60,000 nucleotides of DNA from Adiantum capillus-veneris (Eukaryota; Streptophyta; Polypodiopsida; Polypodiales; Pteridaceae): NCBI GenBank assembly GCA_014529385.2, contig CM043969.1, positions 28,411,946 through 28,471,945 of the forward strand. The letters are read 5' to 3'. This document shows positions 11,575 to 21,349 of the stretch, piece by piece. Under the pieces are notes generated by a model that worked only from the letters and a program-made list of their open reading frames with translations, was not told the origin of the DNA and did not search any database. Position numbers and translations under genes: made by a program. Positions within the stretch are counted from its first letter, which is position 1. Each line of letters begins with the position of its first letter.

Positions 11575-12347
11575 GCTGGTAACGTACCATTCGTGTGGAG
11601 ACTCTAGATGGAGTTGAAACCATTGGATTCCTTAATGGGAGTAAATTCAAAAGATATTATGATCCTCTAAGCCAGGAAGAGTTGCAAGCCATCCATCAAA
11701 AGAAGGCTGCCAAGGAACAAGCAGAGCTTAGAAAAATCCAAGCAAGAGTTGAGGCTCGAGAACGACAACAACGTTTTAGACGCCAACGAGAGGCTAATCT
11801 GGGAATCACGCAAGCATTTTTCGGGGACACAGATGACGACTCATTAGAATCTGAGCCACCCCTACGATACCCAATTGAGCTAAATAGCCCCTATGGGAAA
11901 GTACTATACAATACCTTATTAGATACGGAAGCTAAACACAATTTGTTATCCTATGGAGTTTTGTGTCAATTAGGGAAACCAACCCTATTCCCGAGTACGA
12001 TGCAAGTCAAGGACATTAATAAAAAGAAAACTGCTATTCTTGGAGTCCTTCAGACCCCTGTTGTCTATGACAATGGAAGCATAGTGCAAAGGTTTCTAGT
12101 CATGCCCGCGGGAGCTATGGAAGGCAACGTAAACCTGGGACGCACGTGGATGTTGACAACCAAATGCACTATTGATTGGGATACTGGTAGTGTCACGACG
12201 CGACCACCGACTCTTACCCCTATCATTCAAGCAAAGTCACCTATGTTGCAAAATCTAGCAAAGTTGAAGGATAGCCAACATTCACAAGCCAAGGTGGTTA
12301 ACTCGTCTTTGCTGCTACCCATGAACCTAGCACTTCAACACTTGTAG
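11575..12347 (+). pseudogene. Integrase C-terminus and second retropepsin-like domain of element A
   Basis: Frame-shifted from the RT/IN ORF by the deletion at 11577. Starts with the end of integrase (GSKFKRYYDPL), then a charged coiled-coil-like helix (QKKAAKEQAELRKIQARVEA), then a compact domain: PYGKVLYNTLLDTEAKHNLL (catalytic-type motif at 11922-11933, D-T-E-A here), a middle strand block (AILGVLQTPVVYDNGS), and GNVNLGRTWM near 12135, the LGR-x-W block of retropepsins. The relic copy has D-T-G-A at this place. I infer a second aspartic-protease fold, ancestrally active or at least intact. A one-base deletion near 12315 breaks the frame. Confidence 0.8.
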
Positions 12348-13054
12348 TTGCAGCAAGCAGTAATATTGCAAGTACTCAACCTGCACCACCTAAGAGTACA
12401 TATCAATGGGTCCCCAAGGCTTTACTTCCAACTACCTCAACCCTCCCATCCATTCCAAGAAAAAATTTCCCTGGAAAACCAAGAGCATGCTCTAGGAGGG
12501 TCAAGACCAAATCACGATGGATTCCAAAACGACTATTAGAAGCCCAAGGCTACTATGATGGAAATGAGAAAATCTAGGTACCTAAACGTAAAATGTGTCC
12601 TTCCCTATCGACAACAAACCCATATGAGTCAAACAGTGTAACGTTAAAGCCAATGACAGACCGTGGGAAGGGAAAGATCACAGAATGCTACACACCTAGT
12701 CCAGAGCTAGTTTGGGCTCCAAGGCAAAACCAATTTATTCCACCTAGCTCAGGAAGGGGGGAGTTCCATAAAGCTTCTAGCTCCTCATGTAATACATCCA
12801 TAGAGGTAAAAGCTTCTACACAGCCTCCACCTACAATAGTGGACCTCCATGAAGCTACAAAGGAATCCACACCTTCCAGTGTTCAAGAATCACCTAATGA
12901 ACCACTTCAAGTTCGATCCTGGGAGAGTACCTTACCACCCTTGCAACTCGACGAGGCACCTAAGGTAATAGAAAACTACTGGCAAAAATCTTCACCTATA
13001 ACAACTTGGAACAACTGGTTTCAAAGGGTGACGACATCATTTCAAACGATATGA
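12348..13054 (+). pseudogene. C-terminal tail of the element A polyprotein
   Basis: Matches the end of the B polyprotein in frame 2, with TAG at 12575-12577 (TGG in B) as an added break. The tail is rich in Ser, Pro, Thr and basic residues and repeats a W-[VIA]-P-[KR] motif four times. It ends at TGA 13052-13054, the same stop as in B. No known domain is recognised. A nuclear or nucleic-acid-binding role is only a guess from the basic patches. Confidence 0.75.
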
Positions 13055-13061
13055 TCTACCC

Positions 13062-13075
13062 AAGGAAGGGGGGAG
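13062..13075 (+). promoter_or_regulatory. Internal polypurine tract of element A
   Basis: AAGGAAGGGGGGAG, seven bases after the polyprotein stop, directly followed by TGTTTGTGG. It closely resembles the PPT in front of the 3' LTR (GAAGGGGGG followed by TG). The same tract is present in B at 50153-50166. It is either a central PPT or the PPT of a former LTR. Confidence 0.6.
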
Positions 13076-13154
13076 TGTTTGTGGACATCCATTATTCACT
13101 TGCTTCCCTCTCAACCTTTCTCCCTGACCTCTTAATATCCAATCTTAGGGAATG

Positions 13155-13164
13155 TATATATAAA
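13155..13164 (+). promoter_or_regulatory. Possible internal TATA box upstream of the accessory ORF
   Basis: TATATATAAA, 146 bases before the ATG of the 140-aa ORF, conserved in B at 50246-50255. It suggests separate transcription of the accessory ORF, but no transcript evidence is available. Confidence 0.5.
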
Positions 13165-13300
13165 GCCTTATACTCACAAAAACAAGATAAAAAAGTAAAA
13201 GAGCAAGAGCCATAACACAAATCATAAAAACAAATTATGCACAAGAACACGACCCTTGTAATATTTGCATTGTAACCATCATCTATTTGCGTGTACAAAT

Positions 13301-13723
13301 ATGGCTAGTACGCTACAGTCATCCACTCCTGCCTTGGGTGAGAGGTACCCTCGTTACTTTTCACAAATATTTCACATGGTCTTTCCAGTGCTTGCATGTG
13401 AATGGGATTTGATAGGTACGCTAACATGTGAGAGGAATTTTGAGGAGTTAGAATGGCTAGTACGTCTCTTGACCACGTCTGATTCATACTTAGTAGAGAG
13501 AGTTTCTCCCATTGCACAAGCCTACCCTTTTGACCAAGATGACTATAGGCGTCTAGTGACCTTCTTAGTAAACATGGGCACCTATGATGAAGAAGAAAAT
13601 TTACAGGACTACACGGATGGCACATATGGTCTCATGGATGATGACTTTGTTTATCTCGACGACGAAGATAGGGGTTTAGCCTTAGGGTTTCCCCCCAACC
13701 TCTACAATTCCCTATTGCCTTGA
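13301..13723 (+). CDS. Accessory 140-aa ORF of element A
   Basis: Opens with ATG at 13301 (MASTLQSSTPALG) and closes at TGA 13721, outside the polyprotein and in its own transcription unit if the TATA box at 13155 is real. The middle is hydrophobic/aromatic (RYFSQIFHMVFPVLACEWDL), not long enough for a convincing membrane segment. The C-terminal third is strongly acidic (DDDFVYLDDEDRG). No known family is recognised; it lacks the signal peptide and transmembrane helix expected of an env-like protein. B carries the same ORF at identical length with 12 base differences, nine of them amino-acid changing. This is close to neutral drift, so it was intact when each copy was born but shows no selection since. 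Confidence 0.65.
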   Translation: MASTLQSSTPALGERYPRYFSQIFHMVFPVLACEWDLIGTLTCERNFEELEWLVRLLTTSDSYLVERVSPIAQAYPFDQDDYRRLVTFLVNMGTYDEEENLQDYTDGTYGLMDDDFVYLDDEDRGLALGFPPNLYNSLLP

Positions 13724-14139
13724 CTCTCTAGGGGAGTGAAAATAATTAGGTTAGGGTTCCTTATGTTTTTTATTGTGTTCAATAAGTGTTGGTACCTTTT
13801 CCCACTAATGTGCCTCCTAGAGATATTCTTTTTGTTTCCTAATGTGTACAGGAGCGTGCTGCTATTGATAGGATTTGGACTCATATGGTCTCATGGATGA
13901 TGACTTTGTTTATCTCGACGACGAGGATAGGGGTTTAGCCTTAGGGTTTCCCCCCAACCTCTACAATTTCCTATTGCCTTGACTCTCTAGGGGAGTGCAA
14001 ATAATTAGGTTAGGGTTCCTTATGTTTTTTATTGTGTTCAATAAGTGTTGGTACCTTTTCCCACTAATGTGCCTCCTAGAGATATTCCTTTTGTTTCCTA
14101 GTGTGTACAGGAGCGTGCTGCTATTGATAGGATTTGGAC
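13623..14139 (+). repeat. 259-bp tandem duplication over the end of the accessory ORF
   Basis: 13623-13881 is repeated almost exactly at 13882-14139. It covers the last 33 codons of the ORF and about 160 bases downstream. B has one copy. The second copy has no start codon of its own for the ORF, so the first remains the only complete reading frame. Confidence 0.93.
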
Positions 14140-15340
14140 CTTCATGAAATCTTTATCTCGACTCACTCTTCAAATCAAGCGCGACCATCGACACAAACAG
14201 GTGTTTCTTGTCCATTAGCATTGCCCCTTATCTTTTTTGCATCTATGATTGTCTGCTTTGATTGTGATTGGTAGGATAATATCCAGCACATTTGCTTAGT
14301 AACAAACATTTAATTCAATGTAATTTTTTGTCATAATCACTTGTCTAGGTTTAAAAATCAACCAGTCCGACTAAGCTAGTTTGACTAAGTTAGGTGTTAG
14401 AGATCTTCTCTTAATATCATGGGGAATGCCTTTTTAATAATCAATGGTTACTTAGGTTCTTAATCCGATTTAGGCAGCATTGTGTGAAATATACTAGGGC
14501 TTTCTAGTGGGCTTGACCTTATTAATCTTTAGCTTAAGTATTATAAAGGGAGTTTACTAGTGTGATGAGCCTTGGGAGGTGTATCAATGTTATATGACCC
14601 CCCAAAGTTACAAAATTAAAATGCTGAAAATGAACAAACAAAAAATCAAAGTGCCACAATGTAAAATCTTAAGCTGGAAGAGAAATCTCAGCTTGATTTG
14701 GTACTTCACTCACATGTATTGCCTATGGTACTAGAGCCCTAGAGGTTCCCAGTGTGGGTGCTTTTCCTTGAAAAGCAAAAAACCCAAGGCATACAAAATA
14801 AACACACATCAAATTGAATCAATGTGAAAAGACTTTGGGGGGTCAAAGAAAAGGTAATCAGTTAGGCAATGATTTCATGAGAAATTCTTTTTATCGTAGC
14901 TTAACTACAAGGTCCTCTAGGTATAGCCTCTAGTCAGCCCTCGAACATAAAATACTTGGCTCTCGCAATTAAACAACTTAATTAACCAGAGAAAATTAAG
15001 AAGCTTACCCATGGTATAAGTAGTCGATCTCTAGTGCCTTTCGACCGTGAAATTAGCGATCCCAGTCTTGTTTAATTTTTTACCTTTACATCTGTTTATG
15101 TATTTGATTACATAGCAATTTAATGCTTATTGCTGACAAATTGTTTAAAATTCTGTTACCAATCAATTGTCTGCCTAAAATTGCATATGCTTTTTAATCG
15201 CTTATGAAAATGCAATTATTGTGTAATGTTGTTTGATTTTGCAGTGACTAATGAAGGCTAAGGACATTCATCTCAAATGCTCTTCCGCCTCGACCAACGA
15301 GCTTCAACTCAATAGCTTCCGAGGACGGAATCTACATCAG
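14140..15340 (+). other. 3' non-coding region of element A
   Basis: No supported ORF. Bases up to 14560 match B (to 51393); 14561-15340 have no second copy in the window. AT-rich with short degenerate stretches and no clear structure. Confidence 0.7.
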
Positions 15341-15350
15341 GAAGGGGGGC
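15341..15350 (+). promoter_or_regulatory. Polypurine tract before the 3' LTR of element A
   Basis: GAAGGGGGGC, one base before the TG of the 3' LTR. This is the plus-strand priming site. Confidence 0.85.
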
Positions 15351-15351
15351 A

Positions 15352-15691
15352 TGTTAACCCTCACGGCTCACGGACACCCTATCACCTACGAGACGGACGT
15401 TGTAACCTACGGTGAACATTGTATTATTTATTTGGTAGAGTCAGATACCGGGCTTGTCGGTCCAATAGGAAAAGGGTAAGAGTGATCGCCGATGAGAGAC
15501 GCACTCTAACTGGGACATTCAAGGGATTAGTTGTCTAAGCATGGGCACCCAAGTGTGAATGGGGTGAGCTCATATAAAAGCCAACTAAACCTAAAATTCA
15601 CTCATTTTCTCATTTGTGCAATAGAAGAGTGCTCTTGCTTCATCTCCATCTCCATCTTCTTCTTCTTCACCTCCTTGTGTGTGTGTGTGTG

Positions 15692-15732
<41 letters not shown>

Positions 15733-15961
15733 TCGAGCATTGCGGCGGCACGACGACGGTGAAGCGGTTGAGCGCGACATAGCGGCGTCTCCTTCTTCGC
15801 GGCGAGGAATCCTCCACGGTAGGAGCATAGAGCGGTGAGTGACACAGCATTGCCCTCTTTTGAGCTTACTAGTTAAGCTAGTTGTGTGCTTGGAGCCGTC
15901 TATGGCTCGCACACAGTGTCAGGCAAGGCCCTTGCTTCGACAGTGCGGCAAGAAGCGCATA
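15352..15961 (+). repeat. 3' LTR of element A
   Basis: Same order as the 5' LTR: TGTTAACCCTC start, TATA at 15573, GT/GA microsatellite at 15676-15729. It ends GCGCATA where the 5' LTR ends GCGCACA, so the terminal CA has mutated to TA. Confidence 0.95.
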
Positions 15962-15966
15962 GGTTT
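15962..15966. other. Target-site duplication of element A, right (GGTTT)
   Basis: Second copy of the GGTTT at 1927-1931. The host reading frame resumes right after it. Confidence 0.93.
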
Positions 15967-16390
15967 CAAAAAAAAGAAGACCACTATTTTTGGAATCCTA
16001 CACACTCCTATCATTTATGACCAAAAACTTTTTAGTCATGCATGTTGGCACTATGGAGGGTAATGCAAACCTAGGGTGCATGTGGATGTTTTCAACTAAA
16101 TGTAATATCAATTGGGGGACCGAGAGTATCATGACGTAGAAACAAAGTCTTAGCCCTACTGTTCAAGGAACAACACCTAATCTATCACCTCCAGATAACA
16201 CAAAAGACAAAGAAACGTAAAAGTTGAAACATCCTTGCGTGTAGCACAACCCTCTAAAGCTTCAACCTATTAGTTCCACACACCCAAGTGGTCACAACAA
16301 ATTGTCTTGGCATGTCCCCCCAACCTTCTACCTTTCAATTCATTCCCCCTTCCCTTGGCATCCTTGTAGACTCTGCTTAAATAACACAAT
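15967..16390 (+). pseudogene. Relic Ty3/gypsy polyprotein, right half
   Basis: Continues the relic of 1-1931: KKKTTIFGILHTPIIYD and, after a frameshift, NANLGCMWMFSTKCNINW align with KKKTAILGVLQTPVVYD and NVNLGRTWML of A. The insertion thus sits between the D-T-G-A strand and the LGR block of the second protease-like domain. Beyond about 16150 only weak tail similarity is left. Confidence 0.88.
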
Positions 16391-17245
16391 TATCAAATAA
16401 TATACTTCATATTTTTATTTTATTCCTTTTCATTTTAATTTGTTTTCAAATGATATTGTGCAATGTGCACCTTTCGCTCTACTTCAATTCTTTATATGGA
16501 ATTTAGACAAGATACTCCACCCACTTTCCGTTTCAAAGGCTACACAAAACCACTCATAACTTCAACTTTCAATATTTGAACTCATCATGTTGAAAGTATA
16601 AGGGTCAAGCTAAACCACTAGGCTACAGGCCTATGGTGGATTTTGTGATGGCCTTAAGCATTGAAAAAAAAGAGTAATGTGACTCCACCCTCCTCCCTCT
16701 TCTCTTCTCTTTTCCTTTCTTCCCCCTCACCCTTTCCTTTCACTTTAATACCCCTCAAATTTCAAAAATCCCCAAAATACCCCCACATTTTGTCATAAAT
16801 TCCCAAAATGCCCTTCAAATTTTGCAAAGTTCCCAAAATACCTCTGGTTGTGAGACATTTTGTCATAGATTCCCAAAAATTTTCCACCTAGTTCATTTCC
16901 TTTGTTTGCCTTGCTTTGCCTACGCAAGATGCATAGATGCTAATGCATCCCCTCACTTGCAAGGTGCTCCCACCCCCCTCGTCATGCTTCTTCTTGACTA
17001 AACCGCCACCTGGTCGGCATTGTACGTCCTTTGGTTCCACAATCTGTCCGACTTATGTGCGAGACAAATCTGGACTCCATATGGATTGGGAGATGCCCCC
17101 TACATCATGTGTCTCCTTGTGCTCCTCCATCGGCACTTGCAATGTGCCCTGTGACCTGCCCATTTTCCATTCCATTTTCAAGAAGATGCCTCCATCCGAG
17201 TCTTCCCCTACATACGATCACTAGAAAAGCCTGGCTTGTGCATGA

Positions 17246-17246
<1 letters not shown>

Positions 17247-17284
<38 letters not shown>
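17247..17284. repeat. (GA)n microsatellite
   Basis: About 19 GA units. Confidence 0.95.
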
Positions 17285-17287
<3 letters not shown>

Positions 17288-17674
17288 CGAGTCTCTACCT
17301 CCGCCCGAGCGATGCCCTGCAGATGAGCACAGGAGAAGCATGGGCTACGTGCTAACACAGAGAGATTGCACGGAGGCATCGCCTGGTCCCTACCTCCCTC
17401 GTCACCTTATTAGCTTTATAAGCAGCCCTATAGACCAACACGCGCGAGGGAGAGGGAGTGGCTCTGCGGATGATCGAGAAACAAGCCCTTCACAGACCGA
17501 CCTCGCTCTCTTCGCCAAGCACTTGAAAAAGGATCTGAAATCTCAAAAAGGAATAAAGATTAGAAAATCTGGAATAATCCAACCAAAAAAGATACATGGG
17601 TATTTGAAGAATTTTTTAAATTTTAGGGGTTCCTCAAATTAGAGGGATATTTTGGTCATTTTCCCCCAAAAAAT

Positions 17675-17696
17675 CCCCCCCCCCCCCCCTCCCCCC
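17675..17696. repeat. Cytosine tract
   Basis: Twenty-one C with one T interruption. Confidence 0.95.
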
Positions 17697-18093
17697 AAGA
17701 AAAAAACAAAAAACCGAGGCTCTCGCCACCCACCCCTCCATGCGTTGATGTTCAATGTCCAAGCCTTGTCCTGCCCCTACCATGCAAGACTGCCCCCCTC
17801 TTGTTCCCCTTCTCCCTTTTAAACAAATCAATAAAGGAAAAGTTTTCCTTTTTCTTTTCTCTTTCTCTTAGCCCAAGGATCTCTTTAGATTCCATCTAAT
17901 GAAAACGTTGATATATCTACTGGATAATATAATTTTATATATAAACAAAACAAAAATTTCATGTGATTGTAAGCACTCATTTAAACTTCTCCATAAATCT
18001 GGTCCCCCTTTAATGTAGCAGGCCTTCGTGCCTGCTCACCTTGTGTGCCTATGTAGACGATGAGAGTCTCACTTATTAGTAAGCTTTGATGAC

Positions 18094-18095
<2 letters not shown>

Positions 18096-18128
<33 letters not shown>
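18096..18128. repeat. Cytosine homopolymer, 33 bases
   Basis: Uninterrupted run of C. The complementary strand is a potential G-quadruplex former. The exact length may be a sequencing or assembly artefact. Confidence 0.9.
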
Positions 18129-18281
18129 ACGCGATGCAAGAGCTAGTGGTGATCGTGTATTCCCTACTCTGTCGCATGCTTGATGGAGACAAAAAAACAT
18201 TTGCTCTAATTCTTTGTTTTCGGTGTCGTAGATGGCAACCTTCTGTGCCTCTCTTGCACTCAACCTCCCATGCAAACCAAT

Positions 18282-18336
18282 GCGACACACACACACGCAC
18301 GTGTGCACGCGCACACACACACACACACACATACAC

Positions 18337-18379
<43 letters not shown>
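18282..18379. repeat. Compound (CA)n / (GA)n microsatellite
   Basis: CA units broken by GCACGTGTGCACGCG, then 40 bases of GA. It abuts the 3' end of the minus-strand LINE. Confidence 0.92.
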
Positions 18380-18383
<4 letters not shown>

Positions 18384-18449
18384 TGGCACTCATAGAAGTG
18401 CTTGGAGTCTTTTAGGATACCTTTCTTTGTCCTATACAAAGTAATCTGG

Positions 18450-19590
18450 TCATTAGTGATCTTCGTATCCTGCACATTAAGAGACGAGAGAAGTGTTTTC
18501 AGACGTGGTGTTTGGTAAGAAACTTTGAACATTATACAATTGCTCTGATGCCAGATCAGCCAAAGGAACTCAGCTCTCAACTTATTCCAAAAAAAAGATA
18601 GAACTCCTACAAAGTTTCCTAGCAAGAATTGTTTCCAGGAGGGAGAGAAGCCAAGGGTACGGGTCAAAGGAGATAGGAGCGGTTTGTCATTTGGAGACAC
18701 CAGAATGAGATGGCCAATGTCCTCCACATCTCTTTTACATCTGCAGCAAACCCCTGAGCGGATTTGAGGTCTTCCCTGTCCATAATGCGTTATGCAAAAT
18801 TAACCAAAGAAGCACAGACTTCTTGGGCTCTATCGAGGAGGCCCAAATATTTCAAAACTTAAATGCCCATTGTTTCTGCGAGGAATCGACTCTCCATCTC
18901 TTATTTAGGGTGGTAGGGATAGTGGCAGCCACCTTGTTACAATCCCATACTGGGTTTTGAAGCTTGTAACGACCTGTAACAGATTTTGAAGATTGTAACG
19001 ACCTGCCCACATGAAAGCTTGAAGGTCAAGAGGATGGGGGTCCCGAAGTGTCCATGTAAGCTCTAAAGGGAAAGCCTGAATGCGAGCTCTGATAAGTGTC
19101 AGATCCCAAGGTTGGATTCTGAATCTGAGGGACAGTTGTATGTCACCTAACCAATCTCTGGTGCCAGTATCCTAAAGTTGTGACCATGTTTTGAGGCCTT
19201 TCTTGTGAAGATCAAATCCTTCTTTGCAGAAGGAAGGGAGGAGGGGGGGAATCTCTAGGCAAGACCACCAAATAGATTCATTGAGAGGGATTGAATACAT
19301 CTGCTTAGAAAGGGTGTTCAATCGAATGATGACCCTGTGTCTATTCCAAGCCATTTGCCAACTTCTGTAATATTATTTGGGAAGAATCCCATCACTTCCA
19401 TTGGCTTCTTCCCAAATAATATTACTGAAGTTGGCAAATGGGACCAACCTTTAAGATCCAAAAAATCTAAACCTGTAGATTTCCCTTAGCAATAACCTAG
19501 CCCATTCCTCATCTGGCTATTAAAGGGCTGCAATCACAAGCTTAACTCCCATTTTATTTGCTATAAGATTGAGACTTTGGATGCCTAACC
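18450..19590 (-). pseudogene. LINE ORF2 C-terminal zinc-binding region
   Basis: The segment MEDIGHLILVSP ... FFWNKLRAEFLWLIWHQSNCIMF (18500-18727), with Cys-rich sequence just upstream near 18740, matches the RVT zinc-binding tail of plant L1 elements. The piece at 19172-19354 is in the preceding connector. No intact frame. Confidence 0.7.
19351..19441. repeat. 36-bp inverted repeat with 19-base loop
   Basis: 19351-19386 is the reverse complement of 19406-19441 with one mismatch. It lies inside the LINE connector and duplicates part of it in inverted orientation. Confidence 0.95.
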
Positions 19591-19599
19591 CACCTTTCT

Positions 19600-20861
19600 C
19601 CCTAGGGAGAGTGCATATGTCCTAGGAGACCATGGAAGTTTTTTTGACAAATGGATACCCTGCCCACAAAAAGTTCCTGCAAATCTTGATAATCCTCATC
19701 ATGTGACAGTCTGCTGGTCTACAGCAGTCGAAAAAGAAAAGTACATATGCATTCAGAAAGTGATTGATGATTATCACTATGCCAGACAAGGAATGTTGAA
19801 AACCTATCCATCTATTGAGCTTAGATTGGAATTTGTTGCAAACCCAATCCCAACGAGCTTTGAGAGTGACACCAAATCCCATTAGATTCCCTAGTAGCCT
19901 GAAGATCTCTCCTTCCTTGAGGATTTTACACAAGGACCGAGACACCCAGTCTGGGACGGGGAAGTTCGAAAAGACACATGTTGTACTGTGATTAACCTAA
20001 ACCTGAAGCTAAACAAAAGATATGCATCAAGGACAAGAACCCAACAAGTGTGAATTCCTCACTAGACAACAAAGTGTTGGTGTCATCAGTGAACTGGGAG
20101 AGATACTGTTGAGCCTCATAGCTAGGAATGTTAATATTTTTAATGAGACCCCGAGTCATCCTGTCTTTGACTAGACATTTGAGAAAATCAACTGCTATGG
20201 CAAATAAGAGAGGATCCAAAGGACATCCCTGCCTTACAGACCTGGCAAGATTGAACACATCAGACAAGGAGCCATTCAGAGGTAACCTTGCATGTGCATT
20301 TCCCATCAAAGTTTGAATAAAGAGAACCATCCGCAAAGTACATGCCTCCATGCATCTCAAAATGAACGACCATTCCAGCCTATCATAGGCTTTATCAAAG
20401 TCAATTTTGACAAAAACAAATTCCTGACCAGATTCTGTTGCATGTTCAAAGCCTTCCCATAATGAGATTACAGGTTCAACCAGTTATTGACCTCTAATAA
20501 AACCTTTTTGTTCATTTGAGATCCATTTCATGAGTAGAATGCACATCAGATCAGCTACAGTCTTGGCCAAAACCTTGTAAGCTGTGTTCAGCATTGTCAG
20601 AGGACGCCAGTTAGACAAGTCCTCCTTGACTCCTCTCTTGTGGAACAACTTAATCAATCTCGTATTGATAGAGCATAGGAGAGCTTTATGCACTAGGGAT
20701 TCATCCCATACTGAAAGTAAGAAAGGTGCCAGTAGTTCTTTAAACTGCTAGAAAAATTTTGAGGGAAGCTCGTCCAGCCTAGGGGTTTTGTTAGGTTTGA
20801 GATTTTCTATGGCTTGAAGGATGTACGAAATGGTAAGGGGAGTTTTAGCAAGAGAAGCCTC

Positions 20862-20938
<77 letters not shown>

Positions 20939-21340
20939 CGGGGGGGGCAATGAATTTAGACCTGCAAGACAACGTTTCTACATGGGCATTCTGCTTCTAG
21001 AGAGAGACAACATCTCAAGAGGACTGAACAAAGATGCAAAGTGGCCTCGCACAAATTCTAAATTTTGGTCATCTGATTCTATAAGGATTGGACCTTTGAA
21101 AAGAGGAATTCGATCCCTGGCATTCTTTTTGTGAAGTGACTTGAACATTTCCTTGGAGGTCCTATCAACCTTTCATGCCCACGATTGCTTGAAGAAAAGA
21201 TTGGAGTGCATGTGGATGACTTCTTCCTGTTGCCTAAGTTGACTCTGGAGAACTGAGATGTGTAGAGGATGGGGGGGGAGGCTTCCAAGATAGCCAACTC
21301 CTCATACATTTTATCCCTACGTTTCTTTCGGATTGATGTG
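19600..21340 (-). pseudogene. LINE ORF2 reverse transcriptase domain
   Basis: Blocks in order on the minus strand: LKPNKTPRLDELPSKFF (20748-20820), WRPLTMLNTAYKVLAKTVA and EQKGFIRGQ (20484-20693), VRQGCPLDPLLFAIAVD and the active-site box QFTDDTNTLL (19992-20360; usual FADD). Then comes the thumb-like CRPADCHMMRIIKICRNFLWAGYPF near 19650. An 84-base guanine tract sits between the endonuclease and the first RT blocks. Multiple frameshifts and stops. Confidence 0.85.
20864..20947. repeat. Guanine tract of about 84 bases
   Basis: Nearly pure G with single T and C interruptions, inside the LINE RT. It is a very strong G-quadruplex candidate and also a likely place for assembly or base-call error. 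Confidence 0.9.
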
Positions 21341-21349
21341 ACTTCCTTT

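Larger units (their letters stand above)
1932..15961 (+). mobile_element. Element A: full-length 14.03-kb Ty3/gypsy (non-chromovirus) LTR retrotransposon, nested
   Basis: Both LTRs (618 and 610 bp, TG start), a tRNA-Asp-type PBS, a PPT and a perfect 5-bp target duplication define the ends. The interior encodes gag, protease, RT, RNase H, integrase, a second protease-like domain and a tail in what was one frame, followed by a separate 140-aa ORF. The RT motif FLDGYSGYNQI and the tRNA-Asp primer site point to the Athila/Tat side of plant gypsy elements, with no chromodomain. Hand counting gives about 18 substitutions over roughly 520 comparable LTR bases, so the insertion is moderately old. Several stops, an 84-bp duplication and deletions make it non-coding as a whole. 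Confidence 0.95.
16391..18281. other. Low-complexity stretch without a supported gene
   Basis: Two sections of repeated CCCCAAAATNCCC-like text near 16770-16870, pyrimidine-rich runs near 16690-16740, and several microsatellites. The 203-codon open frame at 17031-17642 reads through a GA repeat (alternating Glu-Arg) and resembles no family, so I do not call a gene. Confidence 0.6.

Noticed and set aside
17031-17642. 203-codon plus-strand ORF
   Set aside because: It crosses a GA repeat, has no recognisable domain and lies in low-complexity sequence.
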